Shown here piece after piece: positions 12,900 through 25,298 of a DNA stretch of 64,000 nt. The stretch is taken from NCBI GenBank assembly GCA_951230915.1, contig OX579640.1:12358981-12422980 (forward strand), written 5' to 3'. This DNA is from Antitrichia curtipendula. Taxonomy: Eukaryota > Streptophyta > Bryopsida > Hypnales > Leucodontaceae. How positions within the stretch are numbered: the stretch's first letter is position 1; every line of letters starts with the position of its first letter. The position numbers were made by a program, and so were the translations under genes. The notes beneath the pieces were generated by a model, which made no database searches, was not told the DNA's origin, and worked only from the letters and a program-made list of their open reading frames with translations.

Positions 12900-15800
12900 T
12901 TTGAAGGTGTTCAATACAAACTTACTACGGAGATGTCAAACAAACTGGAGAGACCCTTATTGCTAGAGGAGCTTTCTATGGCACTTAAAGCAATGGTCTA
13001 TTCTTTGGTCCTCGGGACCTATTGGAATGATCACAAAACTACTTAAAATCCTATGGCATGTAATAAAGCTTGAATACCTCCACATAATTAAGGATTCAAT
13101 TGGCATAGAGGCATTACCTAAGAGATTGATGGAGGGCCTAATTATCTTACTTCATAAGGGAGGCCTCATAAATTCTTCAACAATTGGAGGTTGATTATGT
13201 TGTTTAATACTCCTACAAACTTTTGCCAAAGCTTTACAATTAAGACTCCATCCTATACTTATATAATTTGTTTCATAATCAATCCACCTTTTTATTCATG
13301 ACAATATCTTTCTAACTATTGAAACCATAGCTCATGCAAAACAAAGAGCCCAACCCCTTTTCTTCTTTAAGTTAGATTTTTCCAAAGTCTATGACAAGAT
13401 GGATCTCCACTTCTTGTTCAAGGCCATGGTCAAATTGTTTTTATTAAGTACTTTGTCCAAATGATTTGGTTGTTATTCATTGATGTACTAGCTAGAGTAT
13501 GAATGAATGTGCAATTCACATGTTGTTGCTCTATTGAGCGGGGAGGGAGGGGGGAGAGATAAGAGTGCCTTTTCACCCCATAGTCCCATATCTCTTCTTG
13601 ATTGTAGAAAAATGTTTATCTTCACCTTCAAGACAAAGGGCACTAGTAAGCGCATTAAAGAAACAAAGATTCTTGGTGCAAGTGAGCTCCAGACCATAGC
13701 CTAATTTGATGACAACACCTTGTTGACCAATAGGAATAAGGAAGTATATGTAAGAATCACAAAAGATGCTTTAAACTCTTTTAGCCATACCTCATGATTT
13801 ATTATCAAAGTAAACAAGTCCTCTACATATTATTGGCACCAAAAAGAACCCAACCACCCATCATAGGCTCATCTACTTGAGTGACAACGGGCCGTGTCAA
13901 CAACCAACATTGCAGAGTTTTTGTCAACCAAAGGCAACAAAAAATTAATACATTGGATCTCAATGATAATGATGATCAACTTTTAAAGTTGTGAGATCGT
14001 CTTCAACAACGTTTATATCTTGGAAATGCTTTATTTTTCAGCAATGTGGAGGTTGGAAGGGAGTATAAAAGAAGATTCAAGCATCTCATGACCAAAGTCA
14101 AAAATTTATTTTGGTTCAAATCTATGAGATTGTGTAAAGTTTAGATATCTTGATAAGTATATTGTCTTTGATGTAGCAATGATGGCCTTCATTTGATTGA
14201 CCCTAATAAAGCTATAATTGCAATGATGGCTAAATAGATTGTGGTTTCCCATGACTTGAGATCCTTGTACTTTAAGGCCATGTTAATTAAGTCATTGACT
14301 TTCACAATTTCAAACCAAAGTCAAGGATAGTGGAGATTGAGCTTACATTTATTCTTACAACAAGTGTGCAAAGGGTCGTACATTTGAAACTTCACTATAG
14401 CATTTAGAAAAGTGCTACATGCAGAAATTACTACCCAACCACTTGAAGGTTATGTTAAATGGTTAGACAATTATTTTTGGTCATCAATACGCTCTTCTCC
14501 AAAACTAGAGTAGCAACCATATCAAGGATAGGTTTGAATATCTCCAGAGATGCATAGGACAAAATTCAATTCATATTCATATCAAAACAAGAAATAGACA
14601 ACAAATTCAAATTCAAGCAACAAAGATTAACTAGTTGGAAAACAATTTGACGGCAATTGACTTGGATTGGATCCAAAACTATTCTTATAAAAATTTGTCA
14701 TGCCATCCAAAAACAAGATTGATAGAGCTTCTTCAATCATTTCATCCATGAGTGACTTTATTGTGGTTGTCTAGTGCTAAATGATCCTTAACACATCCCT
14801 TGACCCCAGTTGTGCCACATATACATTTGTAGAGGAAACCTTTGTAGTCTACAAACAATTGAGAGTCTTCACCAATTAGCATGCAATTAACACCAACCAA
14901 GCCTTGATCCATATATCAAATTTTTCAACTAGGGTCAAAGTTTGTACAACGTGGCTTGAAGGCACTAGAAGAAACCATGTGTTTTTAATGCATTTTTTGT
15001 GATGCCCACTTGTTTTATGTTAACAATGACATCAGACATAATGTCAAGACATTAGTTGTAACATCAAATGTAATATAAAACAAATTGAATGTCAAAAAAG
15101 TGAGTAAAAAAACACAAGTTTCTTCTAGTGGGACAATGCAATTGAAGGTATTATTCTTGGACAATCATATGTACAATCTCCATTTGGACTCTAATACATT
15201 GCAGTATTTCCTCTATTCAATTACATGATGTAGCAAGGCAAAGAACTTCTTTATTAGCATCACAAGATGCTAGATGTTATGGCTGAAAAGTAAAACCTTG
15301 TTTTACCCCAAATTTCCAATTCAAAAGGGACCAATAGGGAACACTAGTAGGACTAATGTGTTGTTTCTATTAGATGTTTTTCAATCCCTGCGGAGGGCTG
15401 TGAGTTCCTTTGGGTTCCCAAACTTCAAAAACTGTGCCACAACAATTGCCTGACGTGGTAGAAAGATTGTCCCATCATTTTTTTTATTTTTTTTATTTTT
15501 TTAAACTAAATTAAATTTTCAACTTTTTTTTAAAAATGATTTAAAAAAAAAATTCTAATAGCGGACATTCTTTAACTATTTGGGGAACAACACCAAGAAC
15601 AAGCTTGAAACGGCCCTCCAAACCCCCAAAGCACATCTAATGCATGGGGGACTTGACCGGAGGTGGAGTTCCAGGTGATATGTTCTCTAGGTTAGGCCCC
15701 CTTGGGTCCAAGTACACTAGTAGGAGCCAACTTGCCTGTAACTAGTGCTTTTTTTTTTAAGAATCTCCATTCTAATTCTTGAATATGATTTGAAATATAT

Positions 15801-16800
15801 AAAACAATTGTAGTACATTGTTTTTTAGTTATAGCTATTTGACAAAATACAAAACAAAAATAATAATTTTAAGTTTCTAAGTATTAAAAGGACTAAATGT
15901 AGATATAACCATTCCTTAAGTCATCCACTAAGGACCTTATTAATCCAATTAAGGACTATTTTAGATGAATAAACAACAATTTTTGGTAGAATATTCCAAA
16001 AAGAACCTCCATAAGCAACTCCCTAACGTCTACTAGTGGCTCCTATTAGGATGCTTTCACCCCCCTCCTCTTGCTACCAGGTGCAAACTCAAGCTCCAAC
16101 CATCTTTTCCGAATAAAGGGGCAAGAGAAAATATTTCCTAAAAAAATATTTAAGTAAAGCTTGAGAGATCTACATGCAAACAAGCCCAAAATCAAGGACT
16201 ATAGCTTCAACTTTGGTGAGACAAGGATACAAGTGGTGGATAATTGTAGATTATTATAGTAAGCTGTATTGATGGGAAGGAGAGTCGGCTTGAAAATACA
16301 AAAAATATAGAGGGTGGAACAAGGAGTGGATTTGAGCTTCATATCAAGTTTTGGGCTCCTAACTGTAGCATGCAAACTACCGAAGATCGTCATTGGGGTC
16401 GAGTCTCCATATGAACAGGTCCTAAGAAAGAAGGATGAATAATCAAGTAGCTTTGATACCATACTATTACAATGAATATTTGGACAAGAAAGATTTTGCA
16501 CACTATTAATAAATTTTGCCTATTATGTTCAAACAACTTAGAAGAGATGATGATACATAGATTTTGGTCATGTCCCTCATCTCAACAAGTGTGGAAAGTA
16601 GACCTTACAATTCTACATACGCTTCCCTATCCCCTTGTTCCACTGGTAATTATTGATTAGAAACAAGCATTCTTTGTAGACACACTTCCATGGACTTTTC
16701 AACCAATCAATTGGTTTTCTCTCTTCCTTTGAGAAATTACTTTTTGCTCAATTTGGATTACGCGCAACCATGTATAAAAATGCTTAAAATAATATGGATC
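12900..16800 (+). mobile_element. Degenerate LINE (non-LTR retrotransposon) with RT and zf-RVT
   Basis: Relic of a plant L1/RTE-like LINE with stops and frameshifts throughout. From about 12940 the text reads LLLEELSMALKAM, then ALPKRLMEGLIILLHKGG, as in the start of plant LINE RT domains. Near 13365-13400 comes LDFSKVYDKMD, equivalent to the RT motif LDFSKAYDxV. Around 13700 QFDDNTLL stands where QFADDTLLF is usual. At 16517-16585 CLLC followed by HRFWSCPSSQQVW is a typical reverse-transcriptase zinc-binding (zf-RVT) segment, and about 16745 onward gives an IWITRN remnant, which follows zf-RVT in these elements. A foldback element is inserted at about 14967-15133. Not active. Confidence 0.8.
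14967..15133. mobile_element. Small foldback element with CACTA-like ends
   Basis: Ends CACTAGAAGAAACCATGTG and the near-complement CACAAGTTTCTTCTAGTG, about 167 bp apart, form a hairpin. The first bases match CACTA-type termini, but the flanking 3 bp (AGG left, GGA right) are not a clean duplication. It sits inside the LINE relic and is therefore younger. Confidence 0.5.
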
Positions 16801-16932
16801 TTTAATGAAAATTTAAGATAATAGTGTTTAACATCATGGTGTAATATGTGTACTATTTGAGTTCACACCAAGAAAATTTTGATAGAAAAAACTCAAAATT
16901 TTATATCTTCAAAGCATTACAAAATTACCATC

Positions 16933-17427
16933 TTAACCTCTAAAAGACCAAAGAAACTATTTTGGATTTTTTTTAAACTCATACAAGCTCTATTGACTTT
17001 GTAATTTGGAATATTTGCATATATTTTTTGGGATGGATGCTAATCACCCTAATCTATGTATGACACTTTTCTTCATGACATTCCCATAAACATTGCAAAA
17101 ATTAGAAGTTTTTTAAATTTTCAATGTCAATTTGGGCAACTAAAAATATATTCAAAAATAAAAATAATTTTTTTTTGTTGGATTGTATAAATTGATACCT
17201 ACTCAAATCATTTGAACCATTCAATTACAAATAATGAGGTGAAAGTTATGAGGAGTTCCATTTTGTAGGCAATGAAGGTAGAAAACCCCCATATAAAGTT
17301 GTCTTTTAAACTCAATTTTCAAAATTTAAAAATAAAACTAAAAATAAAGGATAACAATTGTTTACTAAAACATTCTCATCACAAATAGATTTGGACCTCT
17401 AAACATGAAAGAGATTTAAGGGATTAA
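16933..17427. mobile_element. TTAACCCC-family element, copy 1
   Basis: Begins TTAACCTCTAAAAGACC and ends TTTAAGGGATTAA, degenerate versions of the family ends. The first 180 bp (with GGGATGGATGCTAATCACCC) resemble the element at 50039. About 495 bp; no coding capacity. Confidence 0.55.
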
Positions 17428-18023
17428 ATATACATTTTTTAAATAGTATAAAACAAAAAGTTGATTATTAGAATTACATTCTTTTAGTTAAACTTATAAG
17501 TATTTAAAATCAAGAACTATGTGAAAAATTGAAGTTTGACCTTCAAACCTCCCCTCAAGCTTGCAATGCATTATTTTATCCATGAATTTTTTTGAAGATT
17601 CTTGTGTTCTTTATCATTTATATGGTATAGATCATGAAGACATTCTTTTTCAAATATTGTATTATTCAATAGGTATTGGTAGGTCTGGCTTGAAAACTGA
17701 GTAATCTTATCACTTTAAAAAAAATTGAATAAAAAAATTTTAAAAAAATCTTCAAAAATCACTACAATGAGAACTTTATATTTTGCACTTCAAGGAAGAA
17801 ATTTCTCATGAAAGTCACAAATATTCAATCTACAATCAATTTTAGAAAGAATTTTTAATTTTTGGCTTGACATTTTATTGAAAAATATTGGTTTGTGTAT
17901 CCGTTGATCTCCTTACTCTGTAGATTGTATTTTACAACTATTGTTTGAGAGTCATCATTAAATTATTTTTCTAAGTTGCATTTTACTATAAACCTTCACA
18001 ACTTTGGAAATTTCGTTTGAGGC

Positions 18024-18976
18024 GTAACCCCTAAAGGACTAGGGGGGTTGTTTCCAGGGAGACATTCCAAAAACTGTGATTTTTTGGTATGTTATTGAAA
18101 AAAGAAAATCAATTTTTTTTTGGGAACTTCAACCATAAAAAATTAAAGCAAAGTATTTTACCAATGCGTGGAAAAAATTTCATCCCTTTTTATCTCATGG
18201 ATTGAAAGATTATAGCATTTGAAGTGAGAAAAAAAACTTTTTTCCAATCCTGCAAAACAGGGTTAGCAGACTTCGGGCTCATTCGGAGTAAAAATTTTCT
18301 CTACATGAACATGAGATTTTTGAACATTCACAAGTATATAATATTAGGTTCACTCACAAAAAAATTGAGAAGAAAATATGGAGTCTAAATTATTCTAAAT
18401 CATCTTGCACCGCAAGGAGGTTAAGTGAATTGGCAATACACTAGTCATTTTTTTGTGCAATGAGGAAATATTTTACTTAAATTCCAAATGGTGAAAAATT
18501 AGAGACAAAGATTTGGAATATGTGGAAAAAATTTCAAAATTTTTGACTTCACTGATTGCAAGGTAATAGGACTTGAAGTTAGAAGAAAATGTTTTTTCTT
18601 GAAACTACCCTCAACATAGCTAACAAAGTTTGACTCCTCTTAGATTGTTACTTGACAACTAAAATTTTATTTATTTATTACAATTGTATGCCATATTTTA
18701 TTATTTACATACATGCCAAATTTCAAAACTTGATGATCTTTTTTGCAAAAGATTCTCTAAAGATTCCCAAATTGCCCAAATTGTCTGAAAAGTTTAGGGC
18801 AATATAACTTTTGATCTAGACACCCGATTGGAAAAAAAATTAGTTTTTCACAAAGGAGGAGCATGTTTATGCATTGTGTTCAAATTTCATGAACATCCGA
18901 CCGAAAATGACTTTGTAGGAACCTACCCAAGTTTTCTTGCATACGTTGAATTGACACTTGATCCTTTAGGGATTAA
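18024..18976. mobile_element. TTAACCCC-family element, copy 2
   Basis: Starts GTAACCCCTAAAGGACT and ends ATCCTTTAGGGATTAA, inverted ends of the family, 953 bp. It carries the shared subterminal motif GTGGAAAAAATTTCA followed by an ATTG...AAGATTATAGCATTTG block also found in the copies at 30804, 61666 and 62803. Confidence 0.65.
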
Positions 18977-19199
18977 GAGGAGATGGCCGGCTACCAGGGT
19001 TGGTTAAAGAGGAATTGGGGATGGGTTGGTTTCCTGGGCTCTTCACCTTTTGGGTGGGTGGTTATATCTGCAATTGGAAATATTCCAATTTGTAGAAAAA
19101 AGATTTAAAAAACAAGAAAAAGCACCCCTACTGTAATTAGGAATAACTACCCTACGTGACATCACCCGTTGACGAAGATCCACACTGAGCCTGGCCCAC

Positions 19200-20400
19200 A
19201 ATGCCGGGGGGCGGGGTTGACTCTTTATCCACCACGTGTCCTTCCTCCCAGTTCAAATTACAAATCCCCCGCCACTTCTCTCCCGCTCTTCCTTGGGTTT
19301 GCGCCTCCTACAATCTAGGATCTTGAAATGTACATTTGTGGAACGTTTGTAAGTTAGTTAGTTATGTCACGGGCCTGAGAACGGTTGCTTGGTGTTCTCA
19401 GTTCAATATCCGCCGTCGATTTCATCATCAGGTTGTACATTTCTGTCAGTGTTTGGAATTCTGGGCCCTTTGGATTTGTTGGTTTGTGCCTATGTTTGAA
19501 TTCGAGGGATTTGGGGCCAAGGTACCACATTTCATTGCTTTGTTTTACCCTTCTTCATGCTTTTTGGATATGATAGTTTTGTAAAATTTATTACTTAAGC
19601 ATCAGTGCATTTCGAATAGCTTCAGTGCATGTGGAATTGGATAATTGTTGGAGAGACTGATCCCCCCATCCATGCTTGATGGCTAATTATTGAGTTTTGA
19701 AAGGAATCTTCAACTTCTGAAGTTTGAAGTCATTGGGGAAATAAAATGAATTCCGACTCGAGAAAAGATAACTTTGGTCAAAGATCCTCCTGGATGAAGA
19801 ATTCCTGGGGGTAATTCCTACTAATTACGCCACATACACAGCGAGTGTAACCTTGATGCCTCTGAAATTGGTCCGCATTAACTTTTCCAAATTGATTGTA
19901 AACTGAAATCCAGGTCGTTTGGAAGCTGTAAGTTTATGCAAGATAGTCCAACCATTCATTGGCAGCACTTGCCAGGATGCTTGGGTATTAACTGGTTTCG
20001 ATATTTGTCAACGCATAAGTAAGGCTCCGATTATGCACCTATGCAAATCCCAATAAATTGAAGGGGGTCCCGGCCTTGCACATCTCTCAGTACAAACAAA
20101 ATGTTCCCAACCTCTGCAATCAATGGCATGAAGTAAGCTGTAAGAATCACACCAGCTTTGTCACTGGTCAACTAACCAAAGTATGACGGACGATGATGCA
20201 TAGATTGTAAAGCTTCGTCTAAGCCTGTAAGACCGATGCAATAACTATATTACGATGGAGGCCTTGCGTGATAAGGTATCGATGAACAAAGGAGCTCAAT
20301 TCTCTTTAAAATGGAAAGATTTGGTATATGAAAGGTTCCCAATTCATCATTCCCTCAGTTTACTATAATGAAATTAATACCTAAGGTTTTGTTGGCAGTG
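19200..20400 (+). other. GC-richer promoter-like stretch, possible non-coding transcript
   Basis: This 1.2 kb is compositionally unlike the surrounding AT-rich repeats. It begins with a G-box (CACGTG, 19233-19238) and a CT-rich block (about 19265-19300), which looks like a plant promoter and leader reading right. No open frame shows a recognisable domain (19336-19584 is the longest and looks random). It runs towards the 3' end of the RAF2-like gene, so any transcript would be convergent with it. Confidence 0.3.
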
Positions 20401-20435
20401 CGATGTGAATCCTTGTATGCGAGGCCCATTCACTT

Positions 20436-22397
20436 CTAAAACCATGTCCGGAGCTTCTTGGATAGATCTTTTGTTTCAACTTGATCTAGCTTTGATGCAA
20501 ATATGAAGTCATTTTCACTCAAGCCCCCTGCATACGCCAGTTACGGATAATTAGAGAAGGCAACATCCAACCATTCACAACCCTGCTTTTCTAGCTCTTG
20601 CCCCTTAATCCTAGTATGTGAAGCAGAAAATAACTACTGCCCATAGTTCATAGGAAAAAAAAGATCTTGCAGAGAAAATTCAGTGCTTGAGTAATGACAT
20701 TCAAATTTAGAAGGCCGCATATACAAGAACGAGGGCTCACCTATTGATGAAGTCCAGACCTCTACTCTCACTTTGTTGTTCTCCAGAGTTTGAATCTCAT
20801 GTTGGTAGTTCTCAGCATCTGCTACCTTACCTAAGCGGGTGTAAAGCTCAGCAACCGAATCAGAATCTTTCAAATTCCAGTCACACTGGAGCTTAAGAGG
20901 TTCACTTGAATCTTGATTAATTAGTCTCCAACCTACAACCTGTCCAATTCAGTTTCTAAATTAAACCTTCACTTGTCCCATGATACGACTGAACTGTGTA
21001 CTAACAATCCTAATGGATTATGTAAAAAGTTTAGTTACGAACACATCCACCAAACAACAAGTTTGCGATTTCCCGAAATTGGGATTCTTTTACAAGATAC
21101 TGTTCACTCTTCATCACGCAGTCTGACTAAGTTTCCAGAATTCTCTATCTCAATATTGAGGATCAATGTCCGCAGGCAGAATTTAAGCAGGATGGTACAT
21201 GAACTGAATTCGAAATAATCCAAGAGTACAAATTGAGGATATCAGATACATGCGCACTCACAAAGTATTAGACATGAAAGGATAATATAAAATTACCTTT
21301 CGAAGCAAAGCTTTAGCCTCAGCTTCAGAGAATGGAGCTGCGTCCACTGGAAGAGGTTTAATTGATTTCTCAGAAAGACTCAAGACAGTCAATGTTGGAA
21401 CTAAAATTTGATGATCGGTCGTCGAGTTACCAAGTGTGTTGTCACCAAAGTTACTTCCCAACTCCTCTGCGAAGTCAAAACGAAGACATAATTGTTAGCA
21501 ATGTACTTTGATCATCTGAAAAACTAACCCTCACCAGAGAAGACAGTTCATGTCAATCATCTCATTCCAAGCAATTCAAAACTGAGAGCCTACGAAACAT
21601 TCCACAGTCTGTTCAAGCACCTCGCACGGCGACAATCGCCGTCAAAATTGCCCTATCCTAAATTTCTCTGCATATGACCAACGAGACGTGTCAAAATGCT
21701 CTATCCCAATCCTCCAGTAATTCCTTTCTCAGTAGACGCCTGCTCGAGCGCCATTTTCAAAAATGATAACACGTTAAGAACTTCCGCTCATGAATGAACC
21801 TGTCGTCAATCTCCGTGGAATTTACACTAACAGAGTTTCCACCTTCCCTAGAAAGATACATCACTCCGAGATTTTCTTGGCAGAATGTATCCACTATTGA
21901 AGGGAAGGAGGGAGAAAAGAAAAGAAAAACTAAAAAAAATCTCAAAATTTCTTTCATCTCAGCAATATCAATTCTCGTGGAATCATTGAAGCATAACCTG
22001 TCTTCGAAGCCAACGAGATTTATGTTATCTACCTCTCAAAGCCGGCTTTCCCTTGCCTACCAAACCCCAAGACATTCGATTAATGCATCAGCACCGTACC
22101 TCCGGAGAATCCAACCTCGGGACCAAGCTCGGATCTACGGGGAAATTTGAGCACAAGGAAAGGAACATCATTCTCACCTGGAAATGGATCTCGAGCTCCG
22201 AAATCGCCTACATTGCCCGCGTTGGCGCGCACCGTTTTCCTCTCCGTCCCGCTTCTTCTCCTTCCAAGGGCAACCACGCGAGGTCTGAAGCTCGTACTGG
22301 AGCTGGTGCTGGGGCCCAAGAGATGCCGAGGCTGCGACGTTGTGCAGTGCGAAGTGGAGAACGCCATCGCCGTCGTCGTCGCCATAGCCATCGCCAT
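20436..22397 (-). CDS. RAF2: Chloroplast Rubisco assembly factor RAF2 / PCD-like protein
   Basis: Complete four-exon gene: 22397-22178, 21466-21297, 20939-20741, 20527-20436 (stop TAG), 226 residues, all junctions in phase. Residues 1 to about 55 are rich in Ala, Ser, Thr and Arg with few acids, a chloroplast transit peptide. Then come GDFGARDPFPEELGSNFGD and ILVPTLTVLSLSE, signatures of the plant RAF2/SDIRIP1-type family (Arabidopsis At5g51110), and a pterin-4a-carbinolamine dehydratase (PCD) fold from V131 (VVGWRLINQ) through VRVEVWTSSIGGLSENDFIF (187-206). The homologues help assemble or stabilise Rubisco in the stroma. The histidines of active PCD are absent here (N174-Y175-Q176-H177), so a binding rather than dehydratase role is inferred. 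ATG at 22397 was chosen because it gives the longest transit peptide; nearby in-frame ATGs cannot be excluded. Confidence 0.92.
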
Positions 22398-22410
22398 CGC
22401 CGTTGTGGTT
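22355..22410. repeat. Degenerate GCCATCGCC / GTC repeat in the transit-peptide codons
   Basis: Short trinucleotide and hexanucleotide repetition (GTCGTC, then GCCATAGCCATCGCCATCGCC) overlaps the RAF2 start and encodes the Met-Ala-Met-Ala run at the N-terminus. Slippage here would change transit-peptide length. Confidence 0.6.
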
Positions 22411-22552
22411 CGGCGACAACGCTTCGACCAGAGCGCCTTATCTTAATTCGTAGCTGTTTCTACGTGGAACTGGCGCCCCTGTGCTTACCCCTTTAGCGCC
22501 TGAATCCTATCCAGAGAAATAACTCCAACTTTTTCTTAGAGGTTGGCGTGCA

Positions 22553-23208
22553 TTAACCCCTAAATGCCCGAGGCACCAAAATGTGGTGTCGAAGAAATTT
22601 TGAAGTTAAATAAAACCTTTCCAAATTATTATTTTTAGTATTTTAAAATTTGTGAAAGATTCTTTTTGAAGTTTAGTTTTAGCATCGAAAATCCGATTAT
22701 CAAAATGAATGATTATGATTTTTTTATTCAAGATGTTGTGCAAGACTGTCCATTGCAATCTTGACTTTTTGTAGTATTGAGGGCTCTTGGAAATGAGCCT
22801 CAAATACACTAGATCTTGGAGAAAACATCACATTATAAATTCATTAAAAAAAATCACATAGTAGATTTTGAGAAGCGATAAATTGATTGGGATAATGCAT
22901 GTTAGGCCTTTTTATCTTCATAATTTTTTGTGACCAACTTTTTAGATTTGACATGTGAAAAGAAGATTGAAAGGCTTCAAATCACTTTCATAGTTTTAAC
23001 ACCATTGTGATCAAACGTTATAATCTTTCAAGCCATAAGTGATATTGTCGTGTTTTCTTTTCCAATGTGATCTCTAAAATGTCTAGTTTGAATTTGTGTA
23101 GTTACGATTTTTTTTAAATTGATACAATTTATCAAAAAGTTGGTTTTTTGTTCAATTTAGAGCAAATTCCTAGAAGTTCAAAAAAGGCCTTAGGCATTTA
23201 GGGGTTAA
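22553..23208. mobile_element. TTAACCCC-family element, copy 3 (CCTAAATGCC type)
   Basis: Perfect inverted ends TTAACCCCTAAATGCC and GGCATTTAGGGGTTAA, 656 bp. It is the reverse-orientation relative of the copy at 47398-48042, sharing the region around AAGTTAAATAAAACC near one end. It lies only about 155 bp upstream of the RAF2 start codon, inside its likely promoter. Confidence 0.8.
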
Positions 23209-25049
23209 GAGTCTTTTCATCTTGGGTCCTAAGGTAGAAAGGTGAAAAAGCATTCATACAAGCGAAAGGAGCATTGGCTGGAGAAATTTGTCAATGTAAG
23301 GGTTTTTTTCATAACTTTCATAGGAAGAGAGATGAAAAACACTGCAATGGAGATTTTAATTGAAATTTTCGCACCATGAATAAATTGAATGTGAATTTTG
23401 GAAGTAGAAGGTCTGTAGACTACATTGCAATTCATAGGCTCTAGTAGTAAGCAATGAAGACATGTGTTAATTAGAGCAAGTAAGTGCAAAAATCACTTAA
23501 GACAATGCTTAAAATGTGCATCAAAGTTCTTAGTGCATCTGTTAGCATTTACACTTTGCGCACTATACAAGCTAACAAGTGACAAGTCTTCACTAGCTTT
23601 GTGTGGCACTATAATAATTGCACTTTAATTTAAGCTTAAAGTTCTTAACAACTCATGTTCTACCAAAAATCACACATTCTACTTAGCCCTTTCAACTAGT
23701 TAGTGCTCTAAAAACAAGCGTAGAGGATTGCAATTTTTCAAGACATGCAATCTATTCCATTTTAATTACCCTATGCATTGTTTCTGCCACTTTTGTAGGG
23801 GCGGTTGTTAATGCCCAAGTGGTTTTTGAGCCTCTAGAGTGTATTTAAATGGTGTTATGTTTGACTTTTACAATGTTTTGAGTATTGACCTATGTTTATC
23901 ATGGTTGGTTGTTTTCAAACTTACGTTTTGTGTAATAATATGTCAGAGGAATATTTGATTACTACGCTATTAAGAGTTTGAAGAATGTGATTTGACAACA
24001 TTTTTTTGGTAATGATAGGATTTTGTGTAGGCAAGTGTTTGATTGTATATAAATGGTTATTTAGCACCAATTATAATCACTAAGAAGTTTAGTACTCCAT
24101 TCAATGTTATTGATATTATCTATGAAAAGTTTATATTCCTGGATGTTGATTTTTGATGTTGTCACTTCTTATGAGTATTTGTCATTGCAATAAGTGAATT
24201 CTAAGATTTTTGTTTGTTTGTAATGGTGGAGGATATGGATATTGTTTAGTTTTTTATACATAAATAGATCAGGATAAAATTTGACACTACAATTGCAATT
24301 TATGTTAGGTTGGCAAGAACATGGCAATAGCCACTATAGTACAATTTGTTTAGGTGGATATTTTTCAAATATGTCTACATTCATGAGTATGAAGCATCTT
24401 GTGGTTGTATATGACATTAGCAATTTGCACATTTCTTGTACTACTTTGTTGTAACTTTGAATATGTGGTGCTTTTATATGAGGTTTATACACCATAGGAG
24501 TATATGTATTCAAGTATCTGTTTGATTTAGGTTACATAGTGGGCATTTTTAAGATGTGTATTATGTTGACCAAAAGAGATGTTTGCAGGCTTGACCCATA
24601 TATTGTCCATATCAGAATTTTAGTAATTGTATAATTTGTGCGTTTGTAATAGTGGAATTGGTCTAGAATTTATTTGGCACATGGTAATGGATGGTTATAT
24701 TTTTTGTCCATTTATTGATGGATGAGAATTGTAAGTTGTATCAGTGTTTTCTCTAGTTTCTTTTGGTCTAAATAAGATTTTAGGAAGTAGAGTGGTCCTT
24801 TGTATGACATGCGTTCTAGAGAGAACCAATCATCTCTATAGAATTTTTATTTTGAATTTTTGCAAAATTTTGTAAATTATTTATAAATAAAGATTTGTTA
24901 TCTAAATTTCATCAAATTTAGCATATGAAAATTATGTTTAAAAAAAAGTCAAGCAATGGTTTGGATGAATGAGAAGTTTTGTGGTCTAAAAAGACAATAG
25001 AACCTCTTTGTTTATTGTCCAAGAATTGGACATTAAAGCTTGAAGGGGC
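23209..25049. other. AT-rich intergenic DNA, no gene seen
   Basis: Read on both strands; only short random open frames. Probably old, unrecognisable repeat sequence. Confidence 0.6.
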
Positions 25050-25298
25050 TTAACCTTTAAGTGCCCAACACATGTTTACTAAAATCTAGACCCTTCTGAA
25101 CTCATTCCAATCAAACCATCACCTAAAAAGTGATCCTCATAAACTGACCTTATTGATTGGTAGTACAGACATGCCTGAAGCTCCATGGAAAAGGACACGT
25201 CCTTTCACCGTACCGTTGAAATGATTATAATAGTTAAACAAATTAATCTTTCAAAAATGAGAGGCCATATTTGGGGCACTAGGGTACTCAGGGGTTAA
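25050..25298. mobile_element. TTAACCCC-family element, copy 4 (short)
   Basis: Ends TTAACCTTTAAGTGCCC and GGGCACTAGGGTACTCAGGGGTTAA are imperfect inverted repeats of the family type. 249 bp, the shortest member seen. Confidence 0.55.

Noticed and set aside
22053..22496. Arg/His-rich plus-strand frame opposite the RAF2 first exon
   Set aside because: Antisense shadow of the transit-peptide codons, rich in basic residues because of the GTC/GCC repeats.
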